From contig JAKSRR010000003.1 in assembly GCA_024403455.1 (NCBI GenBank), positions 62,001-126,000 on the forward strand: a stretch of DNA of 64,000 bases, given 5' to 3'. The stretch is from Lachnospiraceae bacterium (lineage in GTDB: Bacteria > Bacillota > Clostridia > Lachnospirales > Lachnospiraceae). The translations under genes were made by a program, and so were the position numbers. Below, in pieces: positions 17,197 through 26,277 of the stretch (positions are counted from its first letter, which is position 1; every line of letters starts with the position of its first letter). The notes beneath the pieces were generated by a model, which did no database searches, was not told the origin of the DNA, and saw nothing but the letters and a program-made list of their open reading frames with translations.

Positions 17197-19158
17197 TCAC
17201 TTTCCTTTTCTGCCATGCACTCGTTGCCCATTCTTCCCAAAAGGCTTCTGCTCTGCACGATTTTTATTCTGTAATGGATCCTTCTTATTTGTCCTATGCT
17301 GTCCTCCACTTCCCGCATCATGTGGCTTCGTAGAAGATTGAAACTTCCGATTCGGAATAAGGCATTTTTGTTTATCGTACCCTATGAGATCCTGTCTGCC
17401 TTCCCGTAGTAGGGCTTCTTTCACCAGTTCATAGTTCTCTGGCTTCCTATACTGGATCAACGCCCTCTGCATAGCTTTTTCATGAGGGTTCGATGTAATA
17501 TTCACCTTTTTCATAGTTCGCGGATCAACACCGGTGTAATACATACAGGTCGATATTGTGGATGGTGTAGGATAAAAATCCTGCACCTGTTCCGGCATAT
17601 ATCCCATATCCCGAATGCTTTCTGCCAAAGCAATCGCATCTTTTAACGTTGAACCTGGATGAGAAGAAATCAAGTAAGGCACTAAATACTGATTTAGTCC
17701 CAACTGTTTATTAACTTTCTCAAACCGTTTGGAAAACTCTTCATATACTTCACTTCGTGGTTTACCCATAAGGTCAAGAACATGATCGGTGACATGTTCC
17801 GGTGCCACCCGAAGCTGACCACTGACATGATATTTGCATAATTCCCTAAGGAAAGTGTCATCCTTATCTGCCAGCATATAGTCATAACGAATTCCTGACC
17901 GGATGAATACTTTCTTCACTTTGGGAAGTTCCCGCAGTTTCCGAAGTAATGCCACATAATCTTTGTGATCCACCTTCATATTCTTACAGGGTTTAGGATA
18001 CAGACATTGCTTTCCGGTACAAACGCCATGTTCCATCTGCTTATCACAGGCTGGTCTTCTAAAGTTGGCAGTCGGACCACCAACATCATGAATATATCCC
18101 TTGAACTCTGGGTCTTCTGTCATTTGTTTTGCTTCTTTTATAAGCGACTCATGACTTCTTACCTGCACAATTCTTCCCTGGTGAAAGGTAAGCGCACAGA
18201 AGCTACACCCACCAAAGCATCCGCGATTACTCGTTAGTGAAAACTTAATTTCTTCAATGGCTGGAACGCCACCCTCTTTTTCATAAGAAGGATGGTAGGT
18301 ATTCATATAAGGAAGTTCATATATATCATCCAATTCCTGGGTTGTCAACGGACGCATCGGCGGATTCTGCACGATGTACCGCTTCTCTCCATATTTTTCA
18401 ATGAGAGGTTTTGCGGTTGCAAAGTCCGTGTTCTCGTACTGTTTCAGAAAGCTTTCCGCATACTTTAGTTTATCAGCCATTAGCGCCTCAAAGTCCGGCA
18501 GAAGAATTCCTTGCTGGCTTTCCAGAACATCCGACACATCTTTTGCCCTATAAACCGTCCCTCGCACGTAGGTAATGTCCTCGACTGCCATCCCGCTGTC
18601 TAAAGCATCCGCAATCTCTACGCACGCCAGTTCTCCCATACCATACATTAAGATATTCGCTCCGGAATCCATGAGTATGGAGTGTTTCAACTTATCGGAC
18701 CAATAATCATAATGCGCCATTCTTCGAAGGCTGGCCTCAATCCCCCCAATCATAATGGGAACTTTTTTATATTTCTTACGAATTAAATTGCAATACACAA
18801 TGGTTGCATAATCCGGTCTTCTTCCCGCTTTTCCTCCAGGCGTATAGGCATCTGCGGATCGTTTTTTCTTATTCACCGTATAATGATTTACCATGGAATC
18901 CATGTTTCCTGCGCAAACCAAAAAGCCCAGCCTTGGCTGTCCAAATACAGCAATACTTTCCTCATCCTTCCAGTCAGGCTGCGAGAGCATTGCTACTTTA
19001 TAGCCATGAGCTTCCAGTACTCTGCTAATAATGGCTGGTCCAAAGGAAGAATGATCCACATACGCATCACCAATCACAAAAACAAAATCAGCCTGGGACC
19101 ACCCACGCTGATTCATTTCTTTTAATGTAGTTGGCAAAAATTGTTTTCCTTGTTCCAT
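17197..19158 (-). CDS. YgiQ-family radical SAM protein
   Basis: 653 residues, normal for the family. The N-terminal Rossmann-like segment (about 1-200) precedes the radical SAM core with NRGCFGGCSFCAL (C314, C318, C321, the CX3CX2C cluster site). A second Cys-rich stretch (CDKQMEHGVC...CLYPKPC) and a basic C-terminal tail follow. The family is widespread but its reaction is unknown. It begins 14 nt after the histidine kinase stop and overlaps the start region of the next gene, so it lies inside a long minus-strand transcription unit. Confidence 0.92.
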   Translation of the reverse strand: MEQGKQFLPTTLKEMNQRGWSQADFVFVIGDAYVDHSSFGPAIISRVLEAHGYKVAMLSQPDWKDEESIAVFGQPRLGFLVCAGNMDSMVNHYTVNKKKRSADAYTPGGKAGRRPDYATIVYCNLIRKKYKKVPIMIGGIEASLRRMAHYDYWSDKLKHSILMDSGANILMYGMGELACVEIADALDSGMAVEDITYVRGTVYRAKDVSDVLESQQGILLPDFEALMADKLKYAESFLKQYENTDFATAKPLIEKYGEKRYIVQNPPMRPLTTQELDDIYELPYMNTYHPSYEKEGGVPAIEEIKFSLTSNRGCFGGCSFCALTFHQGRIVQVRSHESLIKEAKQMTEDPEFKGYIHDVGGPTANFRRPACDKQMEHGVCTGKQCLYPKPCKNMKVDHKDYVALLRKLRELPKVKKVFIRSGIRYDYMLADKDDTFLRELCKYHVSGQLRVAPEHVTDHVLDLMGKPRSEVYEEFSKRFEKVNKQLGLNQYLVPYLISSHPGSTLKDAIALAESIRDMGYMPEQVQDFYPTPSTISTCMYYTGVDPRTMKKVNITSNPHEKAMQRALIQYRKPENYELVKEALLREGRQDLIGYDKQKCLIPNRKFQSSTKPHDAGSGGQHRTNKKDPLQNKNRAEQKPFGKNGQRVHGRKGK

Positions 19159-19172
19159 TGACTACTGCTTCT

Positions 19173-21389
19173 TTACTCTCCAGAAACGGGCAACCACTTT
19201 TCCATGATTGCATCCAGATTAGGAACGGTAATTGGCTTTGCCAAAAAGTCCTGCAGACCTTCCTGCAGAAACATTACTTTGGCATCGTTCATGGCATTTG
19301 CTGTTAACGCAATGATAGGAAGACTCTTATATTCTTCTCCCAATTCCCGAATCTTCTTTGTTGCTTCTACGCCATCCATCTCTGGCATCATATGATCCAT
19401 GAATACAAGATCATACTGATTCTCCGCTACCATCTGCAAGGCCTTCGCGCCGCTTTCTGCAGTGTCAACCTGCATGCCATATTTCTTGAGTAATCCTTTA
19501 GCAACCGTAAGATTTATCTTTGTGTCATCCACAACTAGAATTCTCTTTCCTTCTCTAGAAGCGACGGTTTCACCTGTCTTCTTGATTTCATTTTTATAGG
19601 TGCGATTTTCCAGACTACGAGCAACCTCTTCTCCAACAGGCTCATACTTCTCGATTTCCTGACGAATGGTAATATGGAATGTACTACCTCCGCCGTAAGC
19701 ACTATCTACCTGTATATCTCCCCCCATCAATTCAACTAATCCTTTACTGATGGTAAGACCAAGTCCCGTACCCTGCACATTTTTATTTCGTCTGTTATCT
19801 ACTTGTCCAAACTTTGCAAAGATTTTTTCGATATCTTCCGGTTTGATTCCCGCACCAGTATCCTTAATGTCGAATCGAATCATAGGATTCACTTCATCCT
19901 TGTTCCAGCTGGCAGAGAGCTTAACATATCCCTGCTTTGTAAACTTCACTGCATTACCCAGAACATTGGTTAACACCTGACGAATTCTTCCCACATCGCC
20001 CACCATCTTCCTCGGAAGTGTTTCATCAACAGCGATTCTGTATTCAACGCCTGTTTCACGCAGTCTGGAAATAACTAACGTATTCACTTCATAGATGAGC
20101 TGTGCTAAATCATAGTTATCCGGCAGGATTTCATACTTACCTGCCTCCACCTTGGAAATATCCAAAATATCGTTAATGATATCCAGAAGATTGCTTCCTG
20201 CGGTATGAATTTCGCCAACCTTCTCCTTTATATCATTCTCTACCGATTCTTCCTGCAAAATCACCTGACTCATACCGATAATGGCATTCATAGGTGTACG
20301 AATCTCGTGACTCATGTTGGCTAGGAAATTACTCTTTGCCGCGTTAGCTTCTTCTGCTATTTCACGGCTTTCCTTTAACAGTTCAATATATTTTCTCGAA
20401 TCGGTTACGTCATGCACAAAATAAATGGTATAAATATGTTCCTGGAACTGATCTTTAACATCTGTTTGCTCTAGATTACAAACCTTATCGGTCCCCAGTG
20501 TTTCATATACTTTTTCCTCATCGTTGGAGAGTTTAAAGAAATCCTCCATATGCATGCCCAGAAGTTCCTGCATGCTCTTCTGTAAATAGGCTTCTGCACT
20601 CTTATTGGCAAGAGCTACATTCCCATCTTCGTCTGTAATCACAACCGGAACCCCAACATCCTCAAATACATATTGGGAAACATTGGTTTTGGACAAACCA
20701 AACACTCTGTTTCTTTTAGAAACTCGATACAATATAATCGTAGCCGCAAATGCGCCAATACAACTTCCTGGAATTGCCGGTGTTCCAAAGATCATAGGGA
20801 TTAAGGTGTCCAAAAGATATCCTGCCATAATAACAGGGCCGAACCACATAAAATTCACGTACACGTTACGACTTCTGCGTTTTTTTGCCTTCACTAAACC
20901 ATGTCGTACAATGACATAAAACATAATGAGACCCATTATGTTAGAACCAAACTGCAGATAACGTCCAAACGACATCTTACTCGTATACCAGTAACCCCAG
21001 GGGGTCATTTGGAAAGTTACCGTCTTCTTCTGGATAACAAAGAACCATGCTGTCAGCGACGAAACTACAAAAAGCCCTACAAAGGTATACAGCAGTTTGC
21101 TTTTGAACTGTGTAATTCCTATTGTATAGGTGAATACCGCAATCATAAATAGAGTAATAGACAGTAATGCGATTGCTCTGGGAACATAGGCAAAATCACT
21201 ATTATGGCAAAGGCTCATCCACGCGTAACCCATATTCCATGTGAATACGAAGAAAAACGCCCAAAACATCTGTCTGCTGGTCTTGGAATGATTACTCTCT
21301 CTTAAATTTAAAATACCTAAAAACAGAGCCGCAAATCCCATGGCCATGATTCCTATGGCGACAAGGGAACCGATTACACACTGTTCCAT
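19173..21389 (-). CDS. Hybrid sensor histidine kinase/response regulator
   Basis: 738 residues: about seven membrane helices (1-225, like the 7TM sensor region of HisKA_7TM kinases), a PAS domain (about 240-330), HisKA with phospho-acceptor H361 (FLANMSHEIRTPMNA), HATPase_c (VLGNAVKFT; GTGLGLTIS) and a C-terminal receiver with D665 (YDLVFMDHMMPEMDG). The receiver is the last domain and no HPt or output domain is attached, so a separate phosphotransfer partner is needed. The ligand of the membrane part is unknown. It lies 21 nt after the gene at 21411-22268 and 14 nt before ygiQ. Confidence 0.93.
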   Translation of the reverse strand: MEQCVIGSLVAIGIMAMGFAALFLGILNLRESNHSKTSRQMFWAFFFVFTWNMGYAWMSLCHNSDFAYVPRAIALLSITLFMIAVFTYTIGITQFKSKLLYTFVGLFVVSSLTAWFFVIQKKTVTFQMTPWGYWYTSKMSFGRYLQFGSNIMGLIMFYVIVRHGLVKAKKRRSRNVYVNFMWFGPVIMAGYLLDTLIPMIFGTPAIPGSCIGAFAATIILYRVSKRNRVFGLSKTNVSQYVFEDVGVPVVITDEDGNVALANKSAEAYLQKSMQELLGMHMEDFFKLSNDEEKVYETLGTDKVCNLEQTDVKDQFQEHIYTIYFVHDVTDSRKYIELLKESREIAEEANAAKSNFLANMSHEIRTPMNAIIGMSQVILQEESVENDIKEKVGEIHTAGSNLLDIINDILDISKVEAGKYEILPDNYDLAQLIYEVNTLVISRLRETGVEYRIAVDETLPRKMVGDVGRIRQVLTNVLGNAVKFTKQGYVKLSASWNKDEVNPMIRFDIKDTGAGIKPEDIEKIFAKFGQVDNRRNKNVQGTGLGLTISKGLVELMGGDIQVDSAYGGGSTFHITIRQEIEKYEPVGEEVARSLENRTYKNEIKKTGETVASREGKRILVVDDTKINLTVAKGLLKKYGMQVDTAESGAKALQMVAENQYDLVFMDHMMPEMDGVEATKKIRELGEEYKSLPIIALTANAMNDAKVMFLQEGLQDFLAKPITVPNLDAIMEKWLPVSGE

Positions 21390-21410
21390 TTCAAACTCCT
21401 AAATACAAAT

Positions 21411-22268
21411 CTATTTTTTCTTTTTCTTGAATATGCGGGAGAAGAAGCCTTCTTTTTTCTTTTTGCCCATTTCGGCACCTGCGGTTTCAACATTAGAAAC
21501 CGTCCCGAAAAGAACAGGGCTTTCTTCCGTTTTCTCCTGCTTCGTAGCTACAACTGCATAAGGCTGCGCTTCTTCTCTTGCTTTCTCATCCACCTTCGCA
21601 GTCCTATATTCAGACATTGCGTTTGCCTGGATTTTCTTCTGAAACATCTCTGCTGATGCTTTATGATCCGCAGATACTTCTACTACAGTAGGTGTTTCCG
21701 ACATAGATGCTGCAGCTCGATTTACAGAAGGTGCCGCTTGTTCTGCAGGCTTTCTTGAAGGACGCATGAGATCCCAAATCGCTACGGTCTTTCCCTCATC
21801 CTCGTCATCATCTTCCGCTTGATTATTAGAAACAGGCTCAGATACGGGAGCTGCCGCTCTTGGAACAACACTAAATAAGTCCACTTCTGTATCATCATCC
21901 TGCATATCCGCCATTGCTTCTACTGAACTCATCTGTGCCAATGGTGTACTCTGTGTAGCAGGTGCTTCTTCTGCAATATTTTCCGCTTGCATGGTAGGTG
22001 TCTCAGTTTCTACTACAGTTTTCTCAGCTACTGGTTCCTCTACTACTGCTTGCGTAGCAGTTTCTGTAGTTTTAACAGCTTCCTTTACGGCATCTCTAAT
22101 AGACATTGTCTGTGCCTTTTCAGCAATACCTGGTGTTGCCGCAGCCGTTTCTATTTCTGCAGGCTGTTCAGGAACCTGCTCAGGTTCCGTCTTTTCTTCC
22201 TTCTTCTCTGTACTGGGACCCATTGCGCCCCAAAATGCTACAGTCTTTCCTTCATCATCATTATACAT
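21411..22268 (-). CDS. Disordered acidic protein with twin EGKTVA-W motifs and basic tail
   Basis: 285 residues, not recognised. Mostly low complexity (Ala, Glu, Thr, Val, Pro) and probably disordered. Two nearly identical short motifs stand out: EGKTVAFWGAMGPS at residues 6-19 and EGKTVAIWDLMRPS at 158-171, each preceded by Asp/Glu. The C-terminus is GFFSRIFKKKKK, an amphipathic plus polybasic end typical of peripheral membrane attachment. No signal peptide. GGGAGAG lies upstream of ATG 22266-22268. It may be a scaffold or a phosphoprotein acting with the membrane kinase encoded just downstream, but that link rests only on gene order. Confidence 0.7.
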   Translation of the reverse strand: MYNDDEGKTVAFWGAMGPSTEKKEEKTEPEQVPEQPAEIETAAATPGIAEKAQTMSIRDAVKEAVKTTETATQAVVEEPVAEKTVVETETPTMQAENIAEEAPATQSTPLAQMSSVEAMADMQDDDTEVDLFSVVPRAAAPVSEPVSNNQAEDDDEDEGKTVAIWDLMRPSRKPAEQAAPSVNRAAASMSETPTVVEVSADHKASAEMFQKKIQANAMSEYRTAKVDEKAREEAQPYAVVATKQEKTEESPVLFGTVSNVETAGAEMGKKKKEGFFSRIFKKKKK

Positions 22269-22373
22269 ACCGCGTAACTCTCCCTATCGTTTTTCAAACT
22301 ATTCTATTCTCTGTATACCAGGGACTCCATTAGGCATAAAAACCCATACTGTACTATTATACCACAAGCCATC

Positions 22374-22401
22374 AAAAAGAGGGTGCACCGCCCCCCCTTT
22401 T
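22374..22401 (-). terminator. Terminator of the 22406 gene
   Basis: On the minus strand an A-run and seven G pair, with G-U wobbles, to CCCTC followed by TTTTT. It sits immediately after the stop at 22406. Confidence 0.6.
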
Positions 22402-22405
22402 CCAA

Positions 22406-22996
22406 CTAATATCCTTCTACAGATTGTGATTTTAATTCCATAAGTTCCTGATCGATATTTTTTGTGCCTTCGTTTTCTAAAGACTTCTTTAGGATAGCAT
22501 CTGCTTTAGCAGCCCTCTGTCTAGCACGAGCAAGGGCTTTTTTCGACATCATGTGCATAGCAATACCTACAGAAAGAACCACTGGCCCAATAACAATTCC
22601 TGCAAGCACAGCCCTTCCACCGTTCATTCCCATTCCACCAGAAGCTAACGCCCCACCTCCAAAGAATGCTAACGTCGCTCTTTTTGCTGCTGCCCCAGTC
22701 AGTTCAGAGATTTTCGTTCCAGTAGATGCTTTCGCCGCCAGCATGGCCACTTTATAGGAAAGCAAACCTAGAATGCCTCCTGCTATACCGCCTATCGCTA
22801 ATCCTTTCCATCTGGCCTTTTTAATTTCGCCCGGAAAGTCTTCATAGTCTGCCGCATCAACTTCTTTCAAACGGTAGTCCGTTAATTTATTTAATTTTTC
22901 TGCCTCGCCATATTTCTTGTGAGCTCGTACTGAAAGAATAGCTCCTGTAATTCCCGTAATGGTCGAGAACAAAATACCTACCACTGGCGCTAACAT
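22406..22996 (-). CDS. Membrane protein with glycine-zipper segment
   Basis: 196 residues, not assigned to a named family. The first ~23 residues are hydrophobic. A second hydrophobic region (about 68-90) is followed by AKRATLAFFGGGALASGGMG (about 104-123) and a third helix (VLAGIVIGPVVLSVGIAMH). The GGGxLAxGGxGM pattern recurs in bacterial membrane-active proteins and effectors of several families. The C-terminus is helical and charged, ending in ELMELKSQSVEGY. Possibly a membrane-inserting toxin or effector, but there is no direct evidence. Confidence 0.65.
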   Translation of the reverse strand: MLAPVVGILFSTITGITGAILSVRAHKKYGEAEKLNKLTDYRLKEVDAADYEDFPGEIKKARWKGLAIGGIAGGILGLLSYKVAMLAAKASTGTKISELTGAAAKRATLAFFGGGALASGGMGMNGGRAVLAGIVIGPVVLSVGIAMHMMSKKALARARQRAAKADAILKKSLENEGTKNIDQELMELKSQSVEGY

Positions 22997-23100
22997 CTAA
23001 ACCTCGCTACTCTAAACGCAAAACACTACCGCCAAATTTCACGAACTCACGGTCGTGTAAATTCACAGCATTCCTGTTCTCAGGTAATTCTACATTTTCA

Positions 23101-23258
23101 CTACACCTCTACAAGACCCCTCTGCAATATCTTTTCAAATTCTTCTGGCGTGACGGCAAGCATACACTGCATCCCCCTCTCATCCATACCAGCATCTATG
23201 AACTTTTATAACTGTCAATTTCTTCATCATCCTGGTGGGTAAGGTCTAATAACTTCAT
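23101..23258 (-). pseudogene. Possible frameshifted small gene
   Basis: From ATG 23256-23258 the minus strand encodes MKLLDLTHQDDEEIDSYK and then soon stops. In another frame the reading continues as FIDAGMDERGMQCMLAVTPE with EFEKILQRGLVEV up to TAG 23101-23103. Joined, they give one ~52-residue polypeptide of normal composition. The span is 158 nt, not a multiple of three, so a 1-nt shift is needed. It starts right after the TPR-like gene stop. It may be a decayed small gene, or two chance frames. Confidence 0.35.
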
Positions 23259-23273
23259 ATAGACACTTTCATC

Positions 23274-24338
23274 TTATAAACCACTGTAAGCTTCCTGTAG
23301 TTTTTGAATTACAGCATTAACCTGATTTACTGAATATGTACTGGTATTTATAATAATGCCTGCCTGCTTTGGTTCCAGTGGCTCTCCAGTCGCAGACAAA
23401 ATTCCCCCATTCTGTTGAAATGTATCTAAATACTGTCGTCTATCGTCCTCCGCCGTAGCAATAAGAATCATATAATATGCATTATTAGCAGCATTAAACT
23501 GGCTTGCACAGTTGTTATAAAAATCGCTTGCCTGTTGATATTTTGCCCAATTATCATTTGTAAAGCAATACGTATACTCTGACGCACTATTTAAACCATT
23601 ATGATCCTGGTAATTACCATGTTTACAAACAGTCTCTATATAAAAATTCTCAAGTAAAAAGTCCGTGTGATTTGTTGAGTCTGTATTTAGAAACACATCA
23701 ATGCCATTATCATGTAGTATATCTTCTGGAATTTCCTCACCTATATAATCTTCTTCCGCGATTACTTCTGTCTTTGTTTTGTTTTCTTCATTGCCTGCCA
23801 ACTCAACGTAATCATTATCCTGTCTATTTTCTTCATTCTTTTCATCTACAATACTTTCCGGCAATCCATCAGTTAGCATATCCGATTCGCCTGCAGCGAT
23901 ATCCGCATTATTACTCCCCCTCTTTGTTTCTTCAATATTTTTCTTTTTCTCTTCAATGATACGTCTAAAATCATCTAGTTCTTTATCTCCTGTACTATTT
24001 TCACCATCAATCAGCACCGTGATTGCTGCATCATAATATGCAATTGCCGCATCTATATCATTTTGGTTAATTGCATCATCCGCTAAGTACACGTAAACAT
24101 TGGCTATTCCCTCATATGCCTTTACATTCTGTGGATCAATCTCTATTACTTTCTTGAATACTGCAATTGCCATCTCATAATTCATTTCATCTAGATATAA
24201 TCTATCTAATTGTAAATTCTGACTCTCCTTTCTCGAGAAATCAATTTTTATAGAGATAGCAAAAATTAATCCCCCTACCAGTATTAATCCACTCAAAACA
24301 AAAATTAGTAAACTTTTTTTCCTATCGTTATTATTCAT
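23274..24338 (-). CDS. Membrane-anchored TPR-like protein
   Basis: 354 residues from ATG 24336-24338, preferred over ATG 24369-24371 because AAGGAT precedes it and the first one has no ribosome binding site. One N-terminal membrane helix (about 9-29) is followed by tetratricopeptide-like helices (YEMAIAVFKKVIEIDPQNVKAY; DIDAAIAYYDAAITVL), a long acidic linker rich in Asp, Glu and Asn, and a C-terminal region with two Cys (ETVCKHGNYQ; TYCFTNDNW) and no recognisable fold. Probably exposed outside the membrane. Function unknown; the gene downstream looks broken. Confidence 0.7.
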   Translation of the reverse strand: MNNNDRKKSLLIFVLSGLILVGGLIFAISIKIDFSRKESQNLQLDRLYLDEMNYEMAIAVFKKVIEIDPQNVKAYEGIANVYVYLADDAINQNDIDAAIAYYDAAITVLIDGENSTGDKELDDFRRIIEEKKKNIEETKRGSNNADIAAGESDMLTDGLPESIVDEKNEENRQDNDYVELAGNEENKTKTEVIAEEDYIGEEIPEDILHDNGIDVFLNTDSTNHTDFLLENFYIETVCKHGNYQDHNGLNSASEYTYCFTNDNWAKYQQASDFYNNCASQFNAANNAYYMILIATAEDDRRQYLDTFQQNGGILSATGEPLEPKQAGIIINTSTYSVNQVNAVIQKLQEAYSGL

Positions 24339-24394
24339 ATCATTCTTATCCTTTTCTTTGCACTTTTTCATTAACTAAACACAAAGAATACCCG

Positions 24395-24628
24395 TTAGGT
24401 CACAAAAATTGAGGCAAAACGTTTTTTAGTTCTATTATCTCGGATATTCATTAAACATCTGACTAATTTCTGCCAGCCATTGTACCTAACAAAGTTTTCA
24501 CTGGGTAATAAATCAAAAAACTGCACCTGGCTATAAGGAACATCAATTCCGAAAAGTTGTTTTACCAATTTTGTAAAATGTTTTTCCATCTCACAAATGA
24601 CATCATCAAAATCGATATATACTTTCAC
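24395..24628 (-). pseudogene. Truncated HAD-like 5'-nucleotidase fragment
   Basis: 77 residues starting at GTG. The first ~44 match the start of bacterial HAD-type 5'(3')-deoxyribonucleotidase-like proteins: MKVYIDFDDVICEMEKHF holds the motif I aspartates. A complete family member needs about 180-200 residues, and motifs II-IV are missing. After LPSENFVRYNGW the reading no longer looks like the family; another frame there gives WLAEISQMFNEYPR and then stops. This is best read as a remnant after deletion and frameshift. The GNAT gene ends 6 nt upstream. Confidence 0.6.
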
Positions 24629-24634
24629 CTTTTT

Positions 24635-25162
24635 TTACAACACCTTTTCCATCATATGAAATTCTTTGGTCCCCACCACTTCATAATACATGCTTATGGC
24701 AGCCACTTCTCTGTAACCATTTCTTAGGTATAACTTCGTAGCTGGCTCATTCCCTTCTATCACATCAAAATGAATTGCCAAATTACCACTTTCCCTGCAA
24801 TACTCCTCGATTTCTTTTAAGAAGGCATCACTAACATTTTTCCCTCGGCATAAAGGGGATACTGCCAATGCATGAATGGTAGCAATCTTTTCTCGTGGTC
24901 CTTTGACTGTCCATGCTATATCATCGTACTCTGGATTCACCTCGTAGTTCACCGCAGCAGCACAGATGATTTTTTCATTCTCCCTTACAATGAACAGTTC
25001 TTGGTTTCTGACCATCTGCTTCACAAAGGATAGATCCGGATACTTCTCCGTATTCCACCCAATCTTCGGTCCCTTGGTATTCATGTAAGCTACAACATCT
25101 TTATAAAAAGCAAATATTTCTTCTATTTCTACTTCTGTCGCCAGTGTCATCATGTCCCTCAC
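24635..25162 (-). CDS. GNAT-family N-acetyltransferase
   Basis: 175 residues, one GNAT fold. The acetyl-CoA pyrophosphate loop appears in VSPLCRGKNVSDAFLKEIEE, and the C-terminal FDVIEGNEPATKLYLRNGYR is the usual beta-bulge and helix. The substrate cannot be told. It overlaps the upstream gene by 4 nt (ATGA), so the two are co-translated. Confidence 0.88.
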   Translation of the reverse strand: MRDMMTLATEVEIEEIFAFYKDVVAYMNTKGPKIGWNTEKYPDLSFVKQMVRNQELFIVRENEKIICAAAVNYEVNPEYDDIAWTVKGPREKIATIHALAVSPLCRGKNVSDAFLKEIEEYCRESGNLAIHFDVIEGNEPATKLYLRNGYREVAAISMYYEVVGTKEFHMMEKVL

Positions 25163-25599
25163 TGCATATTCATGCCTTGTCTAATCTGATCGCGCAATCC
25201 CATAATCTGCTGGGCTACATATTCACAATTATCTACATAACGGAAGGTAAACTCACCCTGCGCAGTGATTAGGGTAATCGTTCCCCACCGGTAACTAATG
25301 CCGCGAGCATAGGCACGCTTATACTGTACAAAACTCACTTGTGCTAAGGGAATCACTTTTCCCCCGGGAAGTTCCAGTTCATAAGGGTTCACCATAACGA
25401 CCGGTGTTTTCGGAGCTGACACAATCATTATTCCTAAGGCTAAACCAATAACGATAAACATGCCTGTTATAATGAAATATGGTGCTCTGGGGTCTCTACC
25501 TGCAATCAAAACACATGCCGCAATGCCCATCAGCGCAACTGCAAAGTATATAAATTCTAGTCCTGTCTTTTTCCTCGCTAATACATATGGATATTCCAT
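25159..25599 (-). CDS. Small membrane protein with PH-like C-terminal domain
   Basis: 146 residues from ATG 25597-25599, chosen because GAGGAGGAAGAG directly precedes it. Two membrane helices (about 18-36 and 42-62) precede a beta-rich soluble tail (PYELELPGGKVIPLAQVSFV ... GEFTFRYVDNCEYV) resembling bacterial PH-like domains fused to twin-helix membrane anchors. Role unknown. It is followed, with a 4-nt overlap, by the GNAT gene. Confidence 0.65.
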   Translation of the reverse strand: MEYPYVLARKKTGLEFIYFAVALMGIAACVLIAGRDPRAPYFIITGMFIVIGLALGIMIVSAPKTPVVMVNPYELELPGGKVIPLAQVSFVQYKRAYARGISYRWGTITLITAQGEFTFRYVDNCEYVAQQIMGLRDQIRQGMNMQ

Positions 25600-25647
25600 C
25601 TCTTCCTCCTCAAAGTGGCACCCATTCACTTATCCAAATAAGCACAC

Positions 25648-26277
25648 TCAAACCAAGTCTTCCACACTACATCCGAGCGTTCTCGCAAGAGCAATAACCG
25701 TTCCGGCAGAAGCCTTGCTGATATCCTTCGTTCCCACTTCATACTGCTGCAAAGTTCTTATATTTACACCAGATTTGTCGGCTAATTCTCGCTGCGAACA
25801 GCCGTATATTTTTCTCTGTGCCTGCAGTTTCGTAATATCATGCTGATTCGCAATTTTCTTTTCTATAGTATCAACAAATTTTTCCTCAGACGCTTCATGA
25901 AGCGCAGGATATAATTTTAATATATCCGCCATGTTAATCTTTGATAATATTTCCCTAAAGCTCCGACCTGTTCTCCATTGATAATAGGCTAATATCCATC
26001 CTGCCCAATATTCTGCAGAACAGTCATATTCAATTTGCGAAGCAGGAAATCTAAAACTCTCCCCCGATTTTTCAAAGACATCCATCGCAAGCTCTGTACC
26101 TGTTTTTCCTGTCACATATTTCGGATTTCCCTTTCCGTAGTGATCCGCCATACCAGTTGTTATAAAAAGGCTAGCAAACGCATCCGCACTCTTTCCACAG
26201 GCATTCACAGCATAATCAAAGGCTTCCCCCAGATTCTTCATGGCATCATCAAGATATTTCTCATCGTAAGCGTTCAT
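25648..26277 (-). CDS. XRE-type antitoxin/regulator paired with DUF3990 toxin
   Basis: 209 residues. The N-terminal ~145 residues are helical and unrecognised. The C-terminal ~55 residues form a Cro/CI helix-turn-helix (QRKIYGCSQRELADKSGVNI RTLQQYE). GGAGG lies 6 nt before ATG 26275-26277, inside the end of the upstream gene, which it overlaps by 17 nt. The pairing with a DUF3990 protein, the overlap and the operator palindromes upstream fit a toxin-antitoxin operon in which this protein neutralises the toxin and represses the promoter. The large N-terminal part is then the likely neutralisation domain. Confidence 0.75.
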   Translation of the reverse strand: MNAYDEKYLDDAMKNLGEAFDYAVNACGKSADAFASLFITTGMADHYGKGNPKYVTGKTGTELAMDVFEKSGESFRFPASQIEYDCSAEYWAGWILAYYQWRTGRSFREILSKINMADILKLYPALHEASEEKFVDTIEKKIANQHDITKLQAQRKIYGCSQRELADKSGVNIRTLQQYEVGTKDISKASAGTVIALARTLGCSVEDLV

